A DNA stretch of 64,000 nt from Agapetus fuscipes (Eukaryota; Arthropoda; Insecta; Trichoptera; Glossosomatidae). The stretch covers positions 10,886,170 through 10,950,169 of the forward strand of contig OX637361.1 in the NCBI GenBank assembly GCA_951799405.1, read 5' to 3'. The translations under genes were made by a program, and so were the position numbers. This document shows, one piece after another, positions 21,559 through 32,811 of this stretch; position 1 is the first letter of the stretch; each line of letters begins with the position of its first letter. Under the pieces are notes generated by a model that was not told the DNA's origin, ran no database searches, and worked only from the letters and a program-made list of their open reading frames with translations.

Positions 21559-21972
21559 GTGATTATGATGTTAGTGGTAATGACGATGGTGATGATGATG
21601 ATGATGATGATGATGGTGATGATGATTGTGATGATGATGATGATGGTGATGATGGTGGTGATGGTGATAATGAGGTTGATGATGAGGATGATGATGATGG
21701 TGATGATGATTGTGATGATGATGATGATGGTGATAATGAGGTTGATGATGAGGATGATGATGATGGTGATGATGATTGTGATGATGATGATGATGATGCT
21801 GATGATGATGGTGATGATGATTGTGATGATGATGATGATGATGCTGATTGTGATGATGATGAGGTTGATGATGAGGATGATGTTGATGATGATATTGATG
21901 ATGAGGATGATGATGAGGAAGATGATGATGATGATGAGGATGATGATTGTGATGATCGTGATGACAAAATGA
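21559..21972 (+). repeat. GAT-rich minisatellite with ~66-base higher-order repeat
   Basis: The block GGTGATAATGAGGTTGATGA begins at about 21663 and again about 66 bases later, each followed by the same long series, so a higher-order unit was duplicated. Frames reading DDDDDGDDDCDD (plus) or all-Ile/Ser (minus) are repeat artefacts. Confidence 0.95.
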
Positions 21973-21979
21973 TAATCAT

Positions 21980-22555
21980 GATGATTCAAGTCTACATTTT
22001 TTTCGAGGCAAGCCCTTCGAGACATTTTTAAATCCAACATTCGCAAAAAACCCTTATTTGAGGCAGAGCCTACTGCAGCTGATATATCGCGGAATCTAAA
22101 GCTCAAAAAAAGCTGACGGGCCATTCAGAGGCATTTATTTTCCAAACCAATCGATCGGATAGCAAACAATCCAAAAAAGAATCGATGACGAAAAACAAAC
22201 TATCAAACTTGGTCCAAGACACCTGCAAAAGAATGGAGACTCGGTCCATTGTTCTTTTAGTGTCTATTGATGAAAGGTTTTTAATAAAACTAGATTTTTT
22301 CTTATCATCATCAACCCGTTTGTACCCAATTTGGGATACAGATCTCTAATGATTGGTTGTCAATTTTAAAGTATGTTTTTTTCTTGTGAAAGCGAAAGTT
22401 GACTGCAAAAATAATTATTGAAGAGAACCATTTTCTGAAGAAAAAAAGACGTGCAACAAAAGACGCTCATACCCGTTCCGTTTGTACACTTCCATCCGGT
22501 GAAGCGTATCGCAGAAGACGTGTCACGAAAAAGACGTGTCATGAAACACCATTAT
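21980..22555. other. no feature recognised
   Basis: Unassigned AT-rich sequence after the GAT array. Confidence 0.35.
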
Positions 22556-22995
22556 GAGCTGGACAGCCCTGAGTAAGCTTTGGCTGAATCCAGGATTCTC
22601 CTCCACTCTCGTCGGTCTATCGCCTTTGCTCTCCAGCTACGTATTTTGCATTATTCTTGGCTGCATCTGCGTTGACACAGTCCATCCACCGCATTTTTGG
22701 CCCTTCTGATGCGCTATTCTGCTAATCGTGTCCAAAAAAAAGGTGTACTGTGATTGTTTATCTATGGAGTTCTTTCGCAAGCGCTAGCAAGCTTTGACTT
22801 GGATTGATATCCAAAGTGTAAGGAATCTAGCAGGATAAAACTTCTGTTCTCTTTTGGCAATGTGGTGATGAAAGTCTTAGGTGCATAATGGGGTTGACTT
22901 TGTCCATTCTAATTACATAAGTGACCAGCCCACTGCAGACCCTTGCTTTGATGGGACTAATCACATCGGGCTTTATGTAGATGTCATAAAGCTAT
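22555..22995 (-). pseudogene. Decayed LINE RT C-terminal coding
   Basis: The minus strand can be read, with frameshifts, as RWMDCVNADAAKNNAKYVA, then RAKAIDRREWRRILDSAKAY. The RWMDCVNADA and DR-x-W-R motifs are standard at the end of arthropod LINE proteins. Upstream, SPIKARVCSGLVTYVIRMD fits the preceding GHV-RM region. No intact frame remains. Confidence 0.55.
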
Positions 22996-23760
22996 CCAAC
23001 GTCGCTAAGCATTGTTATCTCTCACGTTATATTCATAAATGCCATTAATGTTTTGTTTTTTCTTTACATTTTATCTGTTCAAAGTCACATACATATTTTC
23101 GCTTTCACGGTATTATAAAGAAAATTATTGATTGAACTCCGTACCAGGCAGTAACGTTCAATTTTGTCAGCAACATTTGACGGAGAAGATTCTGAAATCA
23201 TTTATCAAAATCAAAGCCTTGTTTTGAAAACTGCGTCTGATAAAAAAAAAACAATTTACGTCATTCACTTCAAAAATTTCTCTGTAACATTTGTCGTGAA
23301 CGCACAGAGAATCTTTAGACCTACTGACAATATATTTAAAACAAAAAATATATGTACACAAACGTACGTACAAAACGTATCTTCTTTCATTTTTCATTGG
23401 TTTTATCTCTCTAGTTTTCCTCTTTACAAAAATAATAAACGCTAACCACTTTTTCTACCCTGATGTTTTTTTTTATTGAATCACATATAATATGGGTACC
23501 TATGGGTAAAGGGTATCTAAATTTCTGAAATGACATCTTCTAAGAACGCCGCATTCTATTGGTGAAAAAAGTCCACGGGCATGCATTGTTTGGATGCGGA
23601 TTTTCGGGATCTGGAACGACGTTTTGTTTTGTATAGAATTTCTTTTATCGAAGCGTTGATGAAACGACCTGTTAACTCCAAACAGTATTACTTTTCAGAA
23701 AAATGTCAAATAAAAAATATATTTGAATTGTATTAGTATCCATGTTTTATTTATTTATTT
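22996..23760. other. no feature recognised
   Basis: A 93-codon plus-strand frame at 23164-23445 has no recognised domain and AT-typical residues. I do not accept it as a gene. Confidence 0.35.
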
Positions 23761-23764
23761 ATTT

Positions 23765-23815
23765 TCTTCCGACGTTTCGTTTCACAAGCGGAAAGTATTT
23801 TAAATACTGATAGGT
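23765..23815 (-). other. Degenerate hammerhead-like retroelement end
   Basis: Minus strand: ACTTTCCGCTTGTGAAACG then AAACGTCGGAAG. It shares CTTTCCG...GAAACGAAACGTCGGAAG with 48.3 kb. GAA-ACGU-C would be GAA, a palindromic helix III and C17, but the CUGANGA core is lost. Confidence 0.4.
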
Positions 23816-23829
23816 AACTGGTTGGCTAC

Positions 23830-24300
23830 CAAGAGTAATTAGGCGCAAAGAACGCCACGTAGCTTTTCTAACAAGCAAAACTTCAGCTGATAAAAAATGT
23901 GCCTTCTGCTATTATTCACTTGATCAGCCCATCGTGTGCAGGATCCTCCTCTTCCTTTCTTCCTCTCCAAGCTACTTGCCACAACCAGTAGTTCAAGGCT
24001 ATCTACATAGCTACAAACAACGTGTTTGAAGTACTGAGGAATCTGTAGTATACAAACACTGGCCAGAGTCAAGCCATCCAAGCGCAGCTCCCGACGAATG
24101 GACTCGTTGGTTAATTTATCTGTCCATGGGACTCGGAGCATGCGCCTCCAGCACCACATTTCAAATGCGACATTTTCTTCTATTCTGCTGCTTTTATAGT
24201 CCCTGTTTCAACAGTATAGAGAAAAATGCAATGAACCAGACTTGTGGCAAGATATACCTTGGTGCTATTAATTACACCCTGGTCTTTGAGACATGACACT
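23830..24300 (-). pseudogene. LINE RT C-terminus, decayed
   Basis: The minus-strand frame at 23839-24159 begins MWCWRRMLRVPWTDKLTNES and includes IPQYFKHVVCSYVDSLELLV. This is the WCWRRMLRVPWT-x-x-TN-ES motif of a common arthropod LINE protein, followed by its YFGH-like segment. The RT catalytic core is absent. Upstream sequence to 24300 extends the similarity with breaks. Confidence 0.75.
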
Positions 24301-24324
24301 TGTGGCAAGTTGGTCAAGCCAGAA

Positions 24325-24620
24325 AAACATTACACAGATAGAATTCGAAACACTGAAATATGATAAAAGTGTAGCACAGAAGACATTGTAAGATGGGGAA
24401 GACAACGAAGACTATTCTAATACGAACATATAAACAGAATGGGGAATGATAGGATACCAAGTATTGGTCTTTGGAAGACCTCCAAAATGATGACGTAATA
24501 GCTAGCAGACTGGATCACAGGAAGAAGTAGTGGCATAAACAGATTCTTTGGATCTATGAATAAAAGAGGAAGGCTTTTGGTAATGGCAATACGACGTCTG
24601 ATCTCTACTGTGCAAGTTCA
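24325..24620 (+). pseudogene. Possible decayed LINE coding
   Basis: In fragments the plus strand reads INRMGNDRIPSIGLWKTS, like the RM-x-x-DRIPK segment of LINE C-termini. Other parts are unreadable. Confidence 0.35.
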
Positions 24621-25044
24621 TTGCCAATTTGAGATCCAAGGATCAGAAACTCATTAATGATATCCAGACCTTGTAGTAATGTTCCGAAATCACGACTTAT
24701 TTTTTATTTTACCCTTATACTAAATCTGTGACTTCAAAGCTTTCTGCACCATGCCTCCAACTGTCCCCATATCTACCTTCATACTGGCTCAGTAGGTATA
24801 GTACAATTTGAATACAGTGGGCTCGCGCTGTCGTTCAGCAGTCGGCAGGCACGGGCCAGCGCTAAATTTATGGCTCCAGTTTTGTCTAGGAATTTCACTT
24901 TACGACCCACCGAGCCGCATACGTCCAAATAATACATGTAGGCACAGCGACTTATAGCTGTCTTTACTCTCCAACACATAATGACCAACTTCTTATTCTT
25001 GTAGTATCACCTCTATGAATTTTCCGTGATAGCTGTCTAAAATA

Positions 25045-25165
25045 TCTATAATCTATGTCAGTTGCAAAGATATTTTTTTTTTCATTTTCTTAAAATTCAT
25101 TTTCACAATCAGACACGTACAAGTTCGCGCTTGCACATGCCGCATGTGCACCTACAACATAAAAA
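25045..25165 (-). repeat. V3 fragment
   Basis: The 3' portion only, from the GCGCATGTG-like block to TTGCAACTGACATAGATT on the minus strand. Confidence 0.7.
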
Positions 25166-25600
25166 ACCAAAACACCGTAAAATCCGTTAGTTTTTTTAAA
25201 TTCTATACTTACATAAATAAAAATATCAAAAAGAAAATGAAAACAAATTTCCTCAAAAAAATCGACATTAAAACATCATAAACCGCACAAAGCATTCCTT
25301 TCAAATTGAAATATGCAAAAATGGAGAAAAAACGCGGTATTCACATACAAAGTGTGCCGGGAAATCTGCGGCGTATGAAAATATTTTCACAAAACGCGCT
25401 CGTAAAGTAAAAACCAAAAGTTTATTAAACGTGAAAGCAATTTCAGCCCGCGAACCTTTTGTTGGAGGCAATGTTGGCCGTTCTGGAATTTCATTGTGAG
25501 TGTTGGACGGTGACTGTGTGGACTAGCCACGATTACATGATGGCCGAATATGAGGGCGATGTCGTTATATACCATTCATGTCTAACATATGAAGGAAAAT
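25166..25600. other. no feature recognised
   Basis: AT-rich with a 62-codon minus-strand frame of no recognised type. Confidence 0.35.
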
Positions 25601-25603
25601 TTG

Positions 25604-26059
25604 AATGTTCTAATCTAATCTAATCTAAGTTGCAAAGATATGTTACATTGGAGATTCACATAACATGCATTTTCACAAGCAGACACATAAAAGTTCGCGC
25701 TTGCACATGCCGCATGTGAACCTACAACATAAAAATCAAATCTCAAATGGGCATACAGCCTGCAACCTTCCCTGAAACAGGGGTGACATTGGCAAAGGGA
25801 ACCATTTTTACAGCATGGGGGGTCAGCCGCATACCAACCTATAAGTCAAGTAACATACACGACAAATTACATTTTTAAATCAATAAATATGTATATGTGT
25901 GGACATCAAAACTAAAACAGAAAACGAATTCCAATTTTATAAACTCTAGCCGCCAATATTACAGATTAACCGCCATTTCTTTCTGTCGTTACATACTTCT
26001 TTAATTTCCTACAGAGTCATAACCTTCTTCATAAAGGCTCGTCTTTTATTATGACTCTG
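25604..26059 (-). mobile_element. V3 LINE 3' end with C-terminal coding
   Basis: Read on the minus strand, an 11-bp inverted repeat (CAGAGTCATAA / TTATGACTCTG, 26059-26012) is followed by KEVCNDRKKWRLICNIGG-stop, about 130 bases of UTR, then the full V3 sequence and a (TTAGA)n tail. This shows directly that V3 is the 3' UTR of a LINE whose protein ends in DRKKWRLICNxGG. An early stop after VMTL marks decay. The copy at 50.55 kb has the same 5' hairpin and order. Confidence 0.8.
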
Positions 26060-26470
26060 GATATTCCATTCATGAAATATGCTTCCATATAATTCCATTC
26101 ATCAAATGTTGAAGAAAGGAAAAATCTATGTAGGTACTGGATGACTATCTTCACCCAAAATCTGGATAGCTGTATCAATTCGCTGTTCCGCTAGGGGTGG
26201 TGAGAATCTCAGCAGACGCATTTCAATGCGTGGCAGCAGGGGCGTGCATCCCATACAGGCACATGCGCCTAATAGGTAGGCAATATATGGTAAAAAACGC
26301 ATTAATGCTTGATATTGAAATTCAAAATTTAAGTTGGATTGGAGCCATCGTTAGCCTAGTTAGTTAAATCAATTTAAAATGAGTTATTTAAACGAAATGG
26401 GAGCAAATATTTATTCTGAAATGTATTTGTCTATACCCTGTATTTCAATAGAAGAGACTGAGCAAAATAA
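26060..26470. other. no feature recognised
   Basis: Unassigned. It contains AGGCACATGCGCCTAATAG, also seen in part at about 6320. Confidence 0.35.
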
Positions 26471-26475
26471 TATAA

Positions 26476-26800
26476 GTGCTCCGGGGTACCTGATGGAGCT
26501 GGTGTCTCCAGCAACTACAACCTCGCGCGGACAAACACTGAGGTCAGCTGCATCAAGAAGCAGCTGCCTGGACATCCCTGCAAGAAGGCCCCGCACTGTT
26601 TTTGGAGACAGAACATTCAAGGCAGCCGCTCCAATGACTTTGAAAGCTATTCCTGCCTCACTGAAGGAACTGGATATGGAGAGACCATTTAAAAGAAGTC
26701 TCAAGACTCACCTCTTCGTCCAATCATATGGACAAGCGCCTTTGTAGTGGCACTCTGTCATCAAAGGCGCTATACAAAATTTTGTATTATATAATATCCT
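26476..26800 (+). pseudogene. 5'-truncated L2/CR1-like LINE, second subfamily
   Basis: The frame reads APGYLMELVSPATTTSRGQT, RTVFGDRTFKAAAPMTLKAI and RSLKTHLFVQSYGQAPL-stop. It is the same C-terminal domain as at 6.8 and 35.2 kb but clearly diverged, and the usual W-N-LP is replaced by LKAIP. The 3' UTR, CAAAGGCGCTATACAAAATT, resembles the other L2 tails. Confidence 0.8.
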
Positions 26801-27870
26801 GAGCAACAGAGGAGTCTAAGCGATAGAAGAGACTGAGCATCCCAACCATTCTTCTGAGCTCGAATATTACAAAAAAGTAATTTGAACGTAGATTTTTATT
26901 GCAAAAACATTTCAAAATTGTCTCAAGGAGTCTCCAGACTTAGTTTTAAGTGTATCTCAGCGATGGTTGGATCGACAATCTGTATGAATGTGTGGGCGGT
27001 CAGTTCCTTCATTCATCCAATACCTCAAGTTTAAAACTTTACTTTTAACCGATCACCAAATAAAACGTTACGCTCACAAGGGGTGCTGCTTTCCTTTCAA
27101 TGCATTTTAGACAATACCCTTTGGTTCAGTTGAATGTTGAGGTTTATGCTTTGGGCGCAGGTCGCTGACGATATCGTGGGTTGGAGTCGTTAGTGAACTC
27201 GGTCCTGTGTTCTGCAAGCACTGAGCTGTACCCACTAATCTATGGGACTCGCCAGGCTACTGGTTTTGAAGGGACGATATCCGATGGAGTGATCGAAGCC
27301 CAGTGGTGTGGGTATTATTTAATTATAGTATTTTCTTATGTTAACTGAGAAAAACAAACACAACTGTGAGAATATCTTTTGAATTGTCTAACAGTTTAAA
27401 GTGGACTGTATTTTATAGATTGCTTCTCTCTTTTTGAAACTCACCCAGGTCACTCAGAATTTTTATGTAATCCCCAAGGCAAGTTTAGTGAATAAACAAG
27501 TAAAAATTTGTTTAGAATTTTTGGTGACTGATCATTATTTGATTGTCTCTCTGATTGATTCCAGCTAGACTATATATCTTTGGCCTTTTGATGCAGCGGT
27601 AATCGTTATTCGTGTATCAAGGCAAACCATTTTCCTCTATCGTGATGACAATGCTCTTATCACGACATGACATCGAAGATATGGGCTGCGAAAAAGCGAA
27701 CAAATTTTATAAATTTAGTGTCAATCATCTCAGTCTACCATCAAGCGACAGAATCTCATGCAATGCAAAGGAGAAAAACACATAAGATTTTCAGAAGAAT
27801 AAGCCCAATTTTAAATCTTCAAGATAACTCAGTTGTAGCTGACTTTGTACAAAACACTCAGAAACCTCTT
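26801..27870. other. no feature recognised
   Basis: About 1 kb without a supported element. The GC-richer part at 27120-27310 (TATCGTGGGTTGGAGTCG) hints at a tRNA-like B box, but not enough for a call. Confidence 0.35.
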
Positions 27871-27874
27871 CAAA

Positions 27875-28070
27875 CTTAGTCGTCACTATAGAAAGTACCA
27901 ATTCTCTAAAAAATACTCATATATAGATAAATCTTGGCTGATCAGTCTTTGGTAAAAGCACACGAGTTTTTTTAACCCACCAAAGAGTAGATTTGAAAAT
28001 GAAATGTATTTTTTTATGCTCCGCCGGGAATCAAACTCCGTAGCATCAACCACTTTACTACGAACCAGTC
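27875..28070 (-). mobile_element. SINE S2, diverged
   Basis: Minus strand: GACTGGTTCGTAGTAAAGTG, GTTTGATTCCCGGCGGAGC, then body to GAGAATTGGTACTTTC. Confidence 0.8.
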
Positions 28071-28119
28071 ACATTCACCAGACTAGTAATATTTTTTGAA
28101 GAATTCATTTAATTTTTTT

Positions 28120-28350
28120 TTAATTTTCCAACAATGACCACGTCAGGCACTGCATTCCGTTCTCGGGCCACTTTAAGGCGAGCCAATTAAGATCTTCATT
28201 AGCGCTGTCCAAGGTCACTTCCAGGAACCTCTCCTGCCTCCTGCCTCCTACCTTCTCCACCGGCTGCATCCCTACTCCTCCTAGGGATCCAAGAGCTGGT
28301 GACAGAGGGAGACCCAGCAGAGCAGAGTTAAAGAGAATAGCGAGCTCCAA
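28120..28350 (-). pseudogene. LINE RT C-terminal remnant
   Basis: The minus-strand frame ends TLDSANEDLNWLALKWPENG, matching the D-x-x-NEDLNWL-x-L motif of arthropod LINE C-termini. Upstream it carries RQERFLEV. Only this segment survives. Confidence 0.5.
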
Positions 28351-28389
28351 AGAACTTCGAGTGACAAAAAATATTATTTATAAAACGAA

Positions 28390-28634
28390 TGATATTAGGA
28401 TTATTCATTTGGTGAGCGCTGTTTTTTATGTGGATCACACCTCAAGAACCCTTCGCGAGCTTGGTCGTCGCTTTGGAACGCATCAATTCTCAAGCAAGAC
28501 CCAGTTGCTGTAAGGCTGGATGGAACATTTGGTGACCGGTCTTTGGTAAAGGTACCTATATAAATTTTTCAACCAAGCGAAGAGCATATTCGAAAATATA
28601 AATGGTAGGTACATTTTTTATGTTCCGCCGGGAA
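28390..28634 (-). mobile_element. SINE S2, head replaced by S1 sequence
   Basis: The S2 body runs from the 3' end (AATATCATTCG side) to TTCCCGGCGGAAC, and then S1 body sequence begins with no head in between. This is either an S1 insertion with loss of the S2 head or a recombination junction. Confidence 0.75.
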
Positions 28635-28735
28635 GTGGAGCGTTCCCCATCTCCCGTGAGGCTGGTCCTTATTTCTTGTGAAGGTTGAGTTAACGTTGCT
28701 GGCATTTTATTTTGGGTTTGAAATAAACACCACAA
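28635..28735 (-). mobile_element. SINE S1 fragment
   Basis: Body only: GGAGATGGGGAACGCTCC, GAAATAAGGACCAGCC and CAAAATAAAATGCCAG on the minus strand, fused to the S2 copy. Confidence 0.65.
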
Positions 28736-28739
28736 AAAA

Positions 28740-29280
28740 ACATTATGCCTTAACGCAGCTTTACCTTTGCTATTAAAAAAAAAAAAACGTTTCCATGTTT
28801 TTGATTGTGAAAATATAAACATTAAAAATTATCATGCACTAGTTTTAGAGAAAATATTCTTTTGACTTCATTTTAAAGCGGTGCTTCCGACTCTGCATCC
28901 ATAGTTCAAGTACGGTAGCCATGAGTGTTGGTCGGGGCCCTAATTAAGGCCCCACCGAGGCAACCGTGGTCATAATTATTTGGCCCCGTCGTGTGTGATA
29001 CCAGTTAATTGATACGGCGCTCAGCTTCCGCTTGGGGCCAAAAAAGTACAAAAAATATATATATATATGGCCCCAGAGAAAAAAAAATGTATGGCCGCCA
29101 AGTACAAAAAAAGAGATAGCAAGTCTTGAATCATGAAGGCTTATGGTACGTTCAGGTTAATTTAGATACAATTGCATTCATAAATAGTTTATTTTACTTT
29201 TGGTTGTTGACAATTTTTAACAAGTAGGTACTTTAATATTCAATGAATGGTCAAGCGGATCAAGGTGGTAAACTTTGCCC
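28740..29280. other. no feature recognised
   Basis: It contains a poly(A) run and a small GC-rich part (GGGGCCCTAATTAAGGCCCC palindrome at 28936-28955) of unknown origin. Confidence 0.35.
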
Positions 29281-29282
29281 CA

Positions 29283-29533
29283 TACCCCGAGTACGAGTTG
29301 CATGTTTAGCAAAACTTGAGTAAAGTAAAAGTTTACGGAAATATTTAAACTTCGGTTTCAGTACCCCGAGTCCGAGTTGCGTGTTTAAAATTGGAAAGTT
29401 GCGGTTGGAAAGTATTTAAACGTCTGCTAAACATGCAACTCGTACTCGGGGTACTGAAACCGAAGTTTAAATATTTCCGTAAACTTTTACTTTACTCAAG
29501 TTTTGCTTAACATGCAACTCGTACTCGGGGTAC
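29283..29533. mobile_element. Palindromic MITE with TA target duplication (family M1)
   Basis: Two ~107-bp arms are near-perfect reverse complements around a ~35-base centre. Each arm is itself bounded by direct copies of CCCCGAGTACGAGTTGCATG, so that block occurs four times. TA flanks both outer ends, as expected for Tc1/mariner-group MITEs. The 242-bp element at 56.41 kb has related ends (CCCTTAGTACGAGT) and the shared inner block GTAAAGTTTACGG. Confidence 0.8.
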
Positions 29534-29544
29534 AGTGTGTTGAA

Positions 29545-29755
29545 ATGAAAAACAAACAACGCTGGTTCAAATCCTGTTGGACCCCTTGATGATAACTTTG
29601 ACACTGGTTCAACAGATCCCATTATTACACGACTAATTTAATAAAATATATATACGGGTACAAATTTTCGATTGATAATTTGATACATGTTTCTGGCCAG
29701 GCAAACAAGAGTAGTAGATTGCATTCCTCCCAGAGTTAAAATAAAAATAACTTTT
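29545..29755 (+). mobile_element. SINE S3
   Basis: It starts near the B box (CGCTGGTTCAAATCCTGTTG), then GATGATAACTTTGACACTGG, TTCTGGCCAGGCAAAC and TAGATTGCATTCC with an A-rich tail. The A-box half is missing. Confidence 0.75.
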
Positions 29756-29838
29756 TAATAAAAATTAAAAGTTGTATTATTTTACTAAAATTTAAATGAA
29801 AGCGCGATGTTTTTCGGTATTTTTTGTTCAATGTTCAT

Positions 29839-30064
29839 TGACTAATAAGTTGGTATAAGGCTGATCACTGATACTGTTAAAATTGATTCACTTTGCCAAT
29901 GTCACCCTTGTTTCAGGAAAGTGCGTCAAGAGCTGCAGGACGTCTGTTCATTTAATATTCGAGTTTTCATTTTGTAAGAACACATACAGCATATTTAAGC
30001 TCAGTTTATACACATCTACATGAGGGCATGCATTTAATATCACTCTTAACTATTTGCAAATTTG
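29839..30064 (+). repeat. V3 element, tail-to-tail with the next copy
   Basis: It has GTTGGTATAAGGCTGATCAC, a shortened hairpin (CCTTGTTTCAGG) and a tail joining the inverted copy at TTCTATAATCTATAATC. Confidence 0.8.
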
Positions 30065-30310
30065 ATTCTATAATCTATAATCTAAGTTGCAAGGATATAT
30101 TCATTCAAAGCTCTCAGATGTATGCCCACAAACAAACTCGTGTAGTTCGCGCTTACAAATGCTGATTGTGTACTTACAAATAAAATCCAAACCGCAAATA
30201 AACATAAGCCCTGCAACTCTTGCCGACATTCCCTGAAACAGGGGTGACACTGGCAAAGTGAACCATTTTTTACAGTATGGGTGGTCAGCCTCATACCAAC
30301 CTTTAAGTCA
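30065..30310 (-). repeat. V3 element
   Basis: On the minus strand it runs from CTTAAAGGTTGGTATGAGGC to TTGCAACTTAGATTATAG. The hairpin CCCTGTTTCAGGG is intact. It shares most diagnostic bases with 50.8 kb, including AAATCCAAACC and GAGCTCT-region variants, so the two belong to one subfamily. Confidence 0.85.
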
Positions 30311-30315
30311 AGGAA

Positions 30316-30700
30316 TTGATTAAAGATTTTTTATTGAGGAAAAAAATCAAGCAAGTATGGACGCAGCATAACAAAAAGCCTTTGAATCATGTGGCCGAAA
30401 AAAGAAGGATTGAGTCATTTGGAGCGAAAAAGAAGCAAAAAAAGAAGCAAAGAAAGAAGTCCTGGTTAATATAAATGTTTGGTTTTAGGAGCTATCTTGT
30501 CGCGTGACACTCCAAATGGACCGTCCACGATAAAGTTAAAATGCATTTTGTGTAATTTTGTATTAAAAACTGGTTCTCAGATCCAAATTTTCTTCTTTTT
30601 CTTGAAATTCCCTTCTCCTCGCAGGAAGCTAGAAGGAGGTTATCTTAGTTAGAAGGAGGTTTAATTGGTGGTTTCTTTAAATTTAAAGTGAATTCTGCAA
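30316..30700. other. no feature recognised
   Basis: Unassigned. It contains AAG-rich repeats at about 30420-30460 that recall LINE family H tails but are not attached to coding. Confidence 0.35.
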
Positions 30701-30709
30701 CTAAAACTG

Positions 30710-31105
30710 TGGCGAAAGAAATGGCGGTTGATCTGTAATGTTGGCGGCTAGGGTTTGTTAAAGTGAAATTGGTTTTATGTTTTAGTTTTTTTTGATGTCC
30801 ATGTATATATTATTATTTATTGATTTACAAAATGTAATTTGTCATGTATGTTCCACGACTTATAGGTTGGTATGCGGCTGACCACCCATACTGTAAAAAA
30901 TGGTTCACTTTGCCAATGTCACCCCTGTTTCAGGGAAGGACGGCAAGAGTTGCAGGGCTGATGTTCATTTGAGATTGGGTTCTTATATTGTAGGTCCACA
31001 TGCGGCATGTGTTAGCGCGAAATTATACATGTCTGCTTGTGGGAATGCATTTAATATAAATCTTAAATGTTACATATCTTTGCAGCTTAGATTAGATTAG
31101 AAACT
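30710..31105 (+). mobile_element. V3 LINE 3' end with last codons
   Basis: RKKWRLICNVGG-stop (about 30714-30752) is followed by ~100 bases and then the V3 sequence from CGACTTATAGGTTGGTATGC to CTTAGATTAGATTAGA. It is the clearest link between the coding end and V3. The hairpin is intact. Confidence 0.85.
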
Positions 31106-31242
31106 GTAACAGATGCTCCTCAGCTAAGAGGTAATCGTCACTATCTTTTCGAAGAAAAGTTTTTTTTCTAACTGTGGTAGGTACTTAGGTAGGCTAAACT
31201 GAGCAATTTTCTTCTAACTGAGGTAGGTACTTTAATTTTTTC

Positions 31243-31435
31243 CCATATTTCAAACCCAAAATGAAATACCGGCAACGTTTACTCTACCTTAAAAAGTAAG
31301 CCTTGCCGGTATTTATTTTGGGATTGAAGTAAACACCGACATGTGAAATCATTCTGACACCTTTGGTGGGATCGAACTCTTGCTCCCGGCATGGAATGCA
31401 AGCAGTCTACGAACTGAGCTAATTACCGGACTTTT
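31243..31435 (-). mobile_element. SINE S1, with an inverted duplicate of its middle
   Basis: A minus-strand S1 head and body (31295-31431; GTCCGGTAATTAGCTCAGTT) is preceded at 31243-31290 by the same body segment in plus orientation (TTTCAAACCCAAAATGAAAT). The result is an inverted pair around AAAAAGTAAG. Confidence 0.75.
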
Positions 31436-31945
31436 TACGAGCTTGGTTGTCGCTACAAATCACCAATTCTCATGCAAGATCCAGTTGTTGTAAGGCTGGA
31501 TGGACCTTTGGTGACCGGTCTTTGGTAAAGCGCAACTAACGAAAATAAGCTACACATATAGTCCAACTTCTTGCCACGTTATCCCCGAAGGGATCCGCAT
31601 GTTGCGATTGGAACCTATTAATTTTTACAGGCCGGTACTCATTGCTTGTGACAGCTGAGTAAACCTTGACGGTATTTTATTGTGGGGTTTGAAATAAACA
31701 CCGAAACGGAAAATCATTTCAGACACCCTCGGCAGGATTCAAACCCGAGCTCTCGGCATGAAATGCAAGCACCCTACCAACCGAACTATCGATCGGACTA
31801 AACGGTCAAGGTATATGAATTATTCAATCCAGAGAAGAGCATATTTGAAAATATAAAAATTATATTTTTTGTGCTCTGCCGGGATTCGAACCAACGACCT
31901 TCCATTTACGAGTCCGAAGCGTTGCCACTAGCGTACGGACCGGTA
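31436..31945 (-). mobile_element. SINE S2 split by an S1 insertion
   Basis: The S2 body lies at 31436-31538 and the S2 head at 31800-31945 (ACCGGTCCGTACGCTAGTGG on the minus strand). The interruption is a whole S1. GGTAAAG at the left break and GGTCAAG at the right break look like a short target duplication with one change. Confidence 0.8.
31545..31797 (-). mobile_element. SINE S1 inserted in S2
   Basis: The minus-strand head is GTCCGATCGATAGTTCGGTT, with a B box GGGTTTGAATCCTGCC. The 3' end is CTATATGTGTAGCTTATTTT. Its position inside S2 makes it younger than that copy. Confidence 0.85.
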
Positions 31946-32283
31946 TAAATAACTGAAAATCTTTCATAACTATAAAAATATATACTAGTTAGTATAAAAA
32001 TAAATACTAACTAGTATATATTTTTTACTTTCTGCCCCGGATGTGGGTGTGTAGGTACCATACTTTGTAGCCCACGCTTGGGTCCCAAAACTCAAGCTCA
32101 CAGACCCATTGTCCCAAGAAAAAAATTACATTGAATCATTTTTGGATTGTCATCATATTGGGCGGTGATCATAATATTGTACACCTGTGAAAGAAGGTGG
32201 CTCTTTTAGTTTGTTTTTTGTAGGAATAAGTCTGTTAACCTCATCTGTAAAAATAACGTGAAGGCTTTTCCAATGCATCAATC
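31946..32283. other. no feature recognised
   Basis: It begins with a short palindrome around ACTAGTTAGTATAAAAATA (about 31984-32025). Otherwise unassigned. Confidence 0.4.
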
Positions 32284-32725
32284 CTGACCGGGCTGTATTC
32301 TAGTGGTTAACACTTCTGACTCGTAGATGGAAGGTTGAGGGCTTAAATCCCGACGGACCACAAAAAATGTACCATGTATACTTTCAAATATGCTCTTCGC
32401 TGGGTGTCTAATCTAATCTAATCTAATCTAAGCTGCAAGGATATATACCATTTAAGTATTACATCAAATGCATTCCCACAAGCAGACATGTATAATTTCG
32501 CGTTAACACATGCCGCATGTGGACCTACATTATAAGAACCCAATGGGTGAACAATTCATAAACCTTTACCAAAGACCGGCCATTAAAGGTCCATCCAGCC
32601 TTACCTACAGCAACTGGTTTTTGCTTGAGAATTGGCGCTTTTTACAGCGACGATCAAACTCGCAGAGGGCTTTTGAGGTGTGATTCACAAATCACACCTC
32701 AAAAAATAAATCATTTTAATATTAT
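32284..32725 (+). mobile_element. SINE S2 split by a V3 insertion
   Basis: The head and upstream body lie at 32284-32407 and the rest at 32546-32725. TGGGTG occurs on both sides of the interruption and is probably the target duplication. Tail end: ATCATTTTAATATTATT. Confidence 0.85.
32408..32545 (-). repeat. V3 element inserted in S2
   Basis: On the plus strand it opens with four to five TCTAA units (the reverse complement of the TTAGA tail) and stops at the AACCCAAT block, so it is a 5'-truncated minus-strand insertion of about 138 bp. It is direct evidence that V3 moves as a retroelement 3' end. Confidence 0.85.
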
Positions 32726-32811
32726 TATTTGATTATTTTTTTATTGATTGTTAATCAGTTGATGCAATATTTTTAGTCATTTTCGTTATTACATATATCA
32801 TAATTTTTCTT

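Noticed and set aside
21513..22124. Long acidic (plus) and Ile/Ser-rich (minus) reading frames of 137-205 codons
   Set aside because: They are produced by the GAT-type triplet array, which lacks stops in several frames on both strands. There is no non-repetitive domain.
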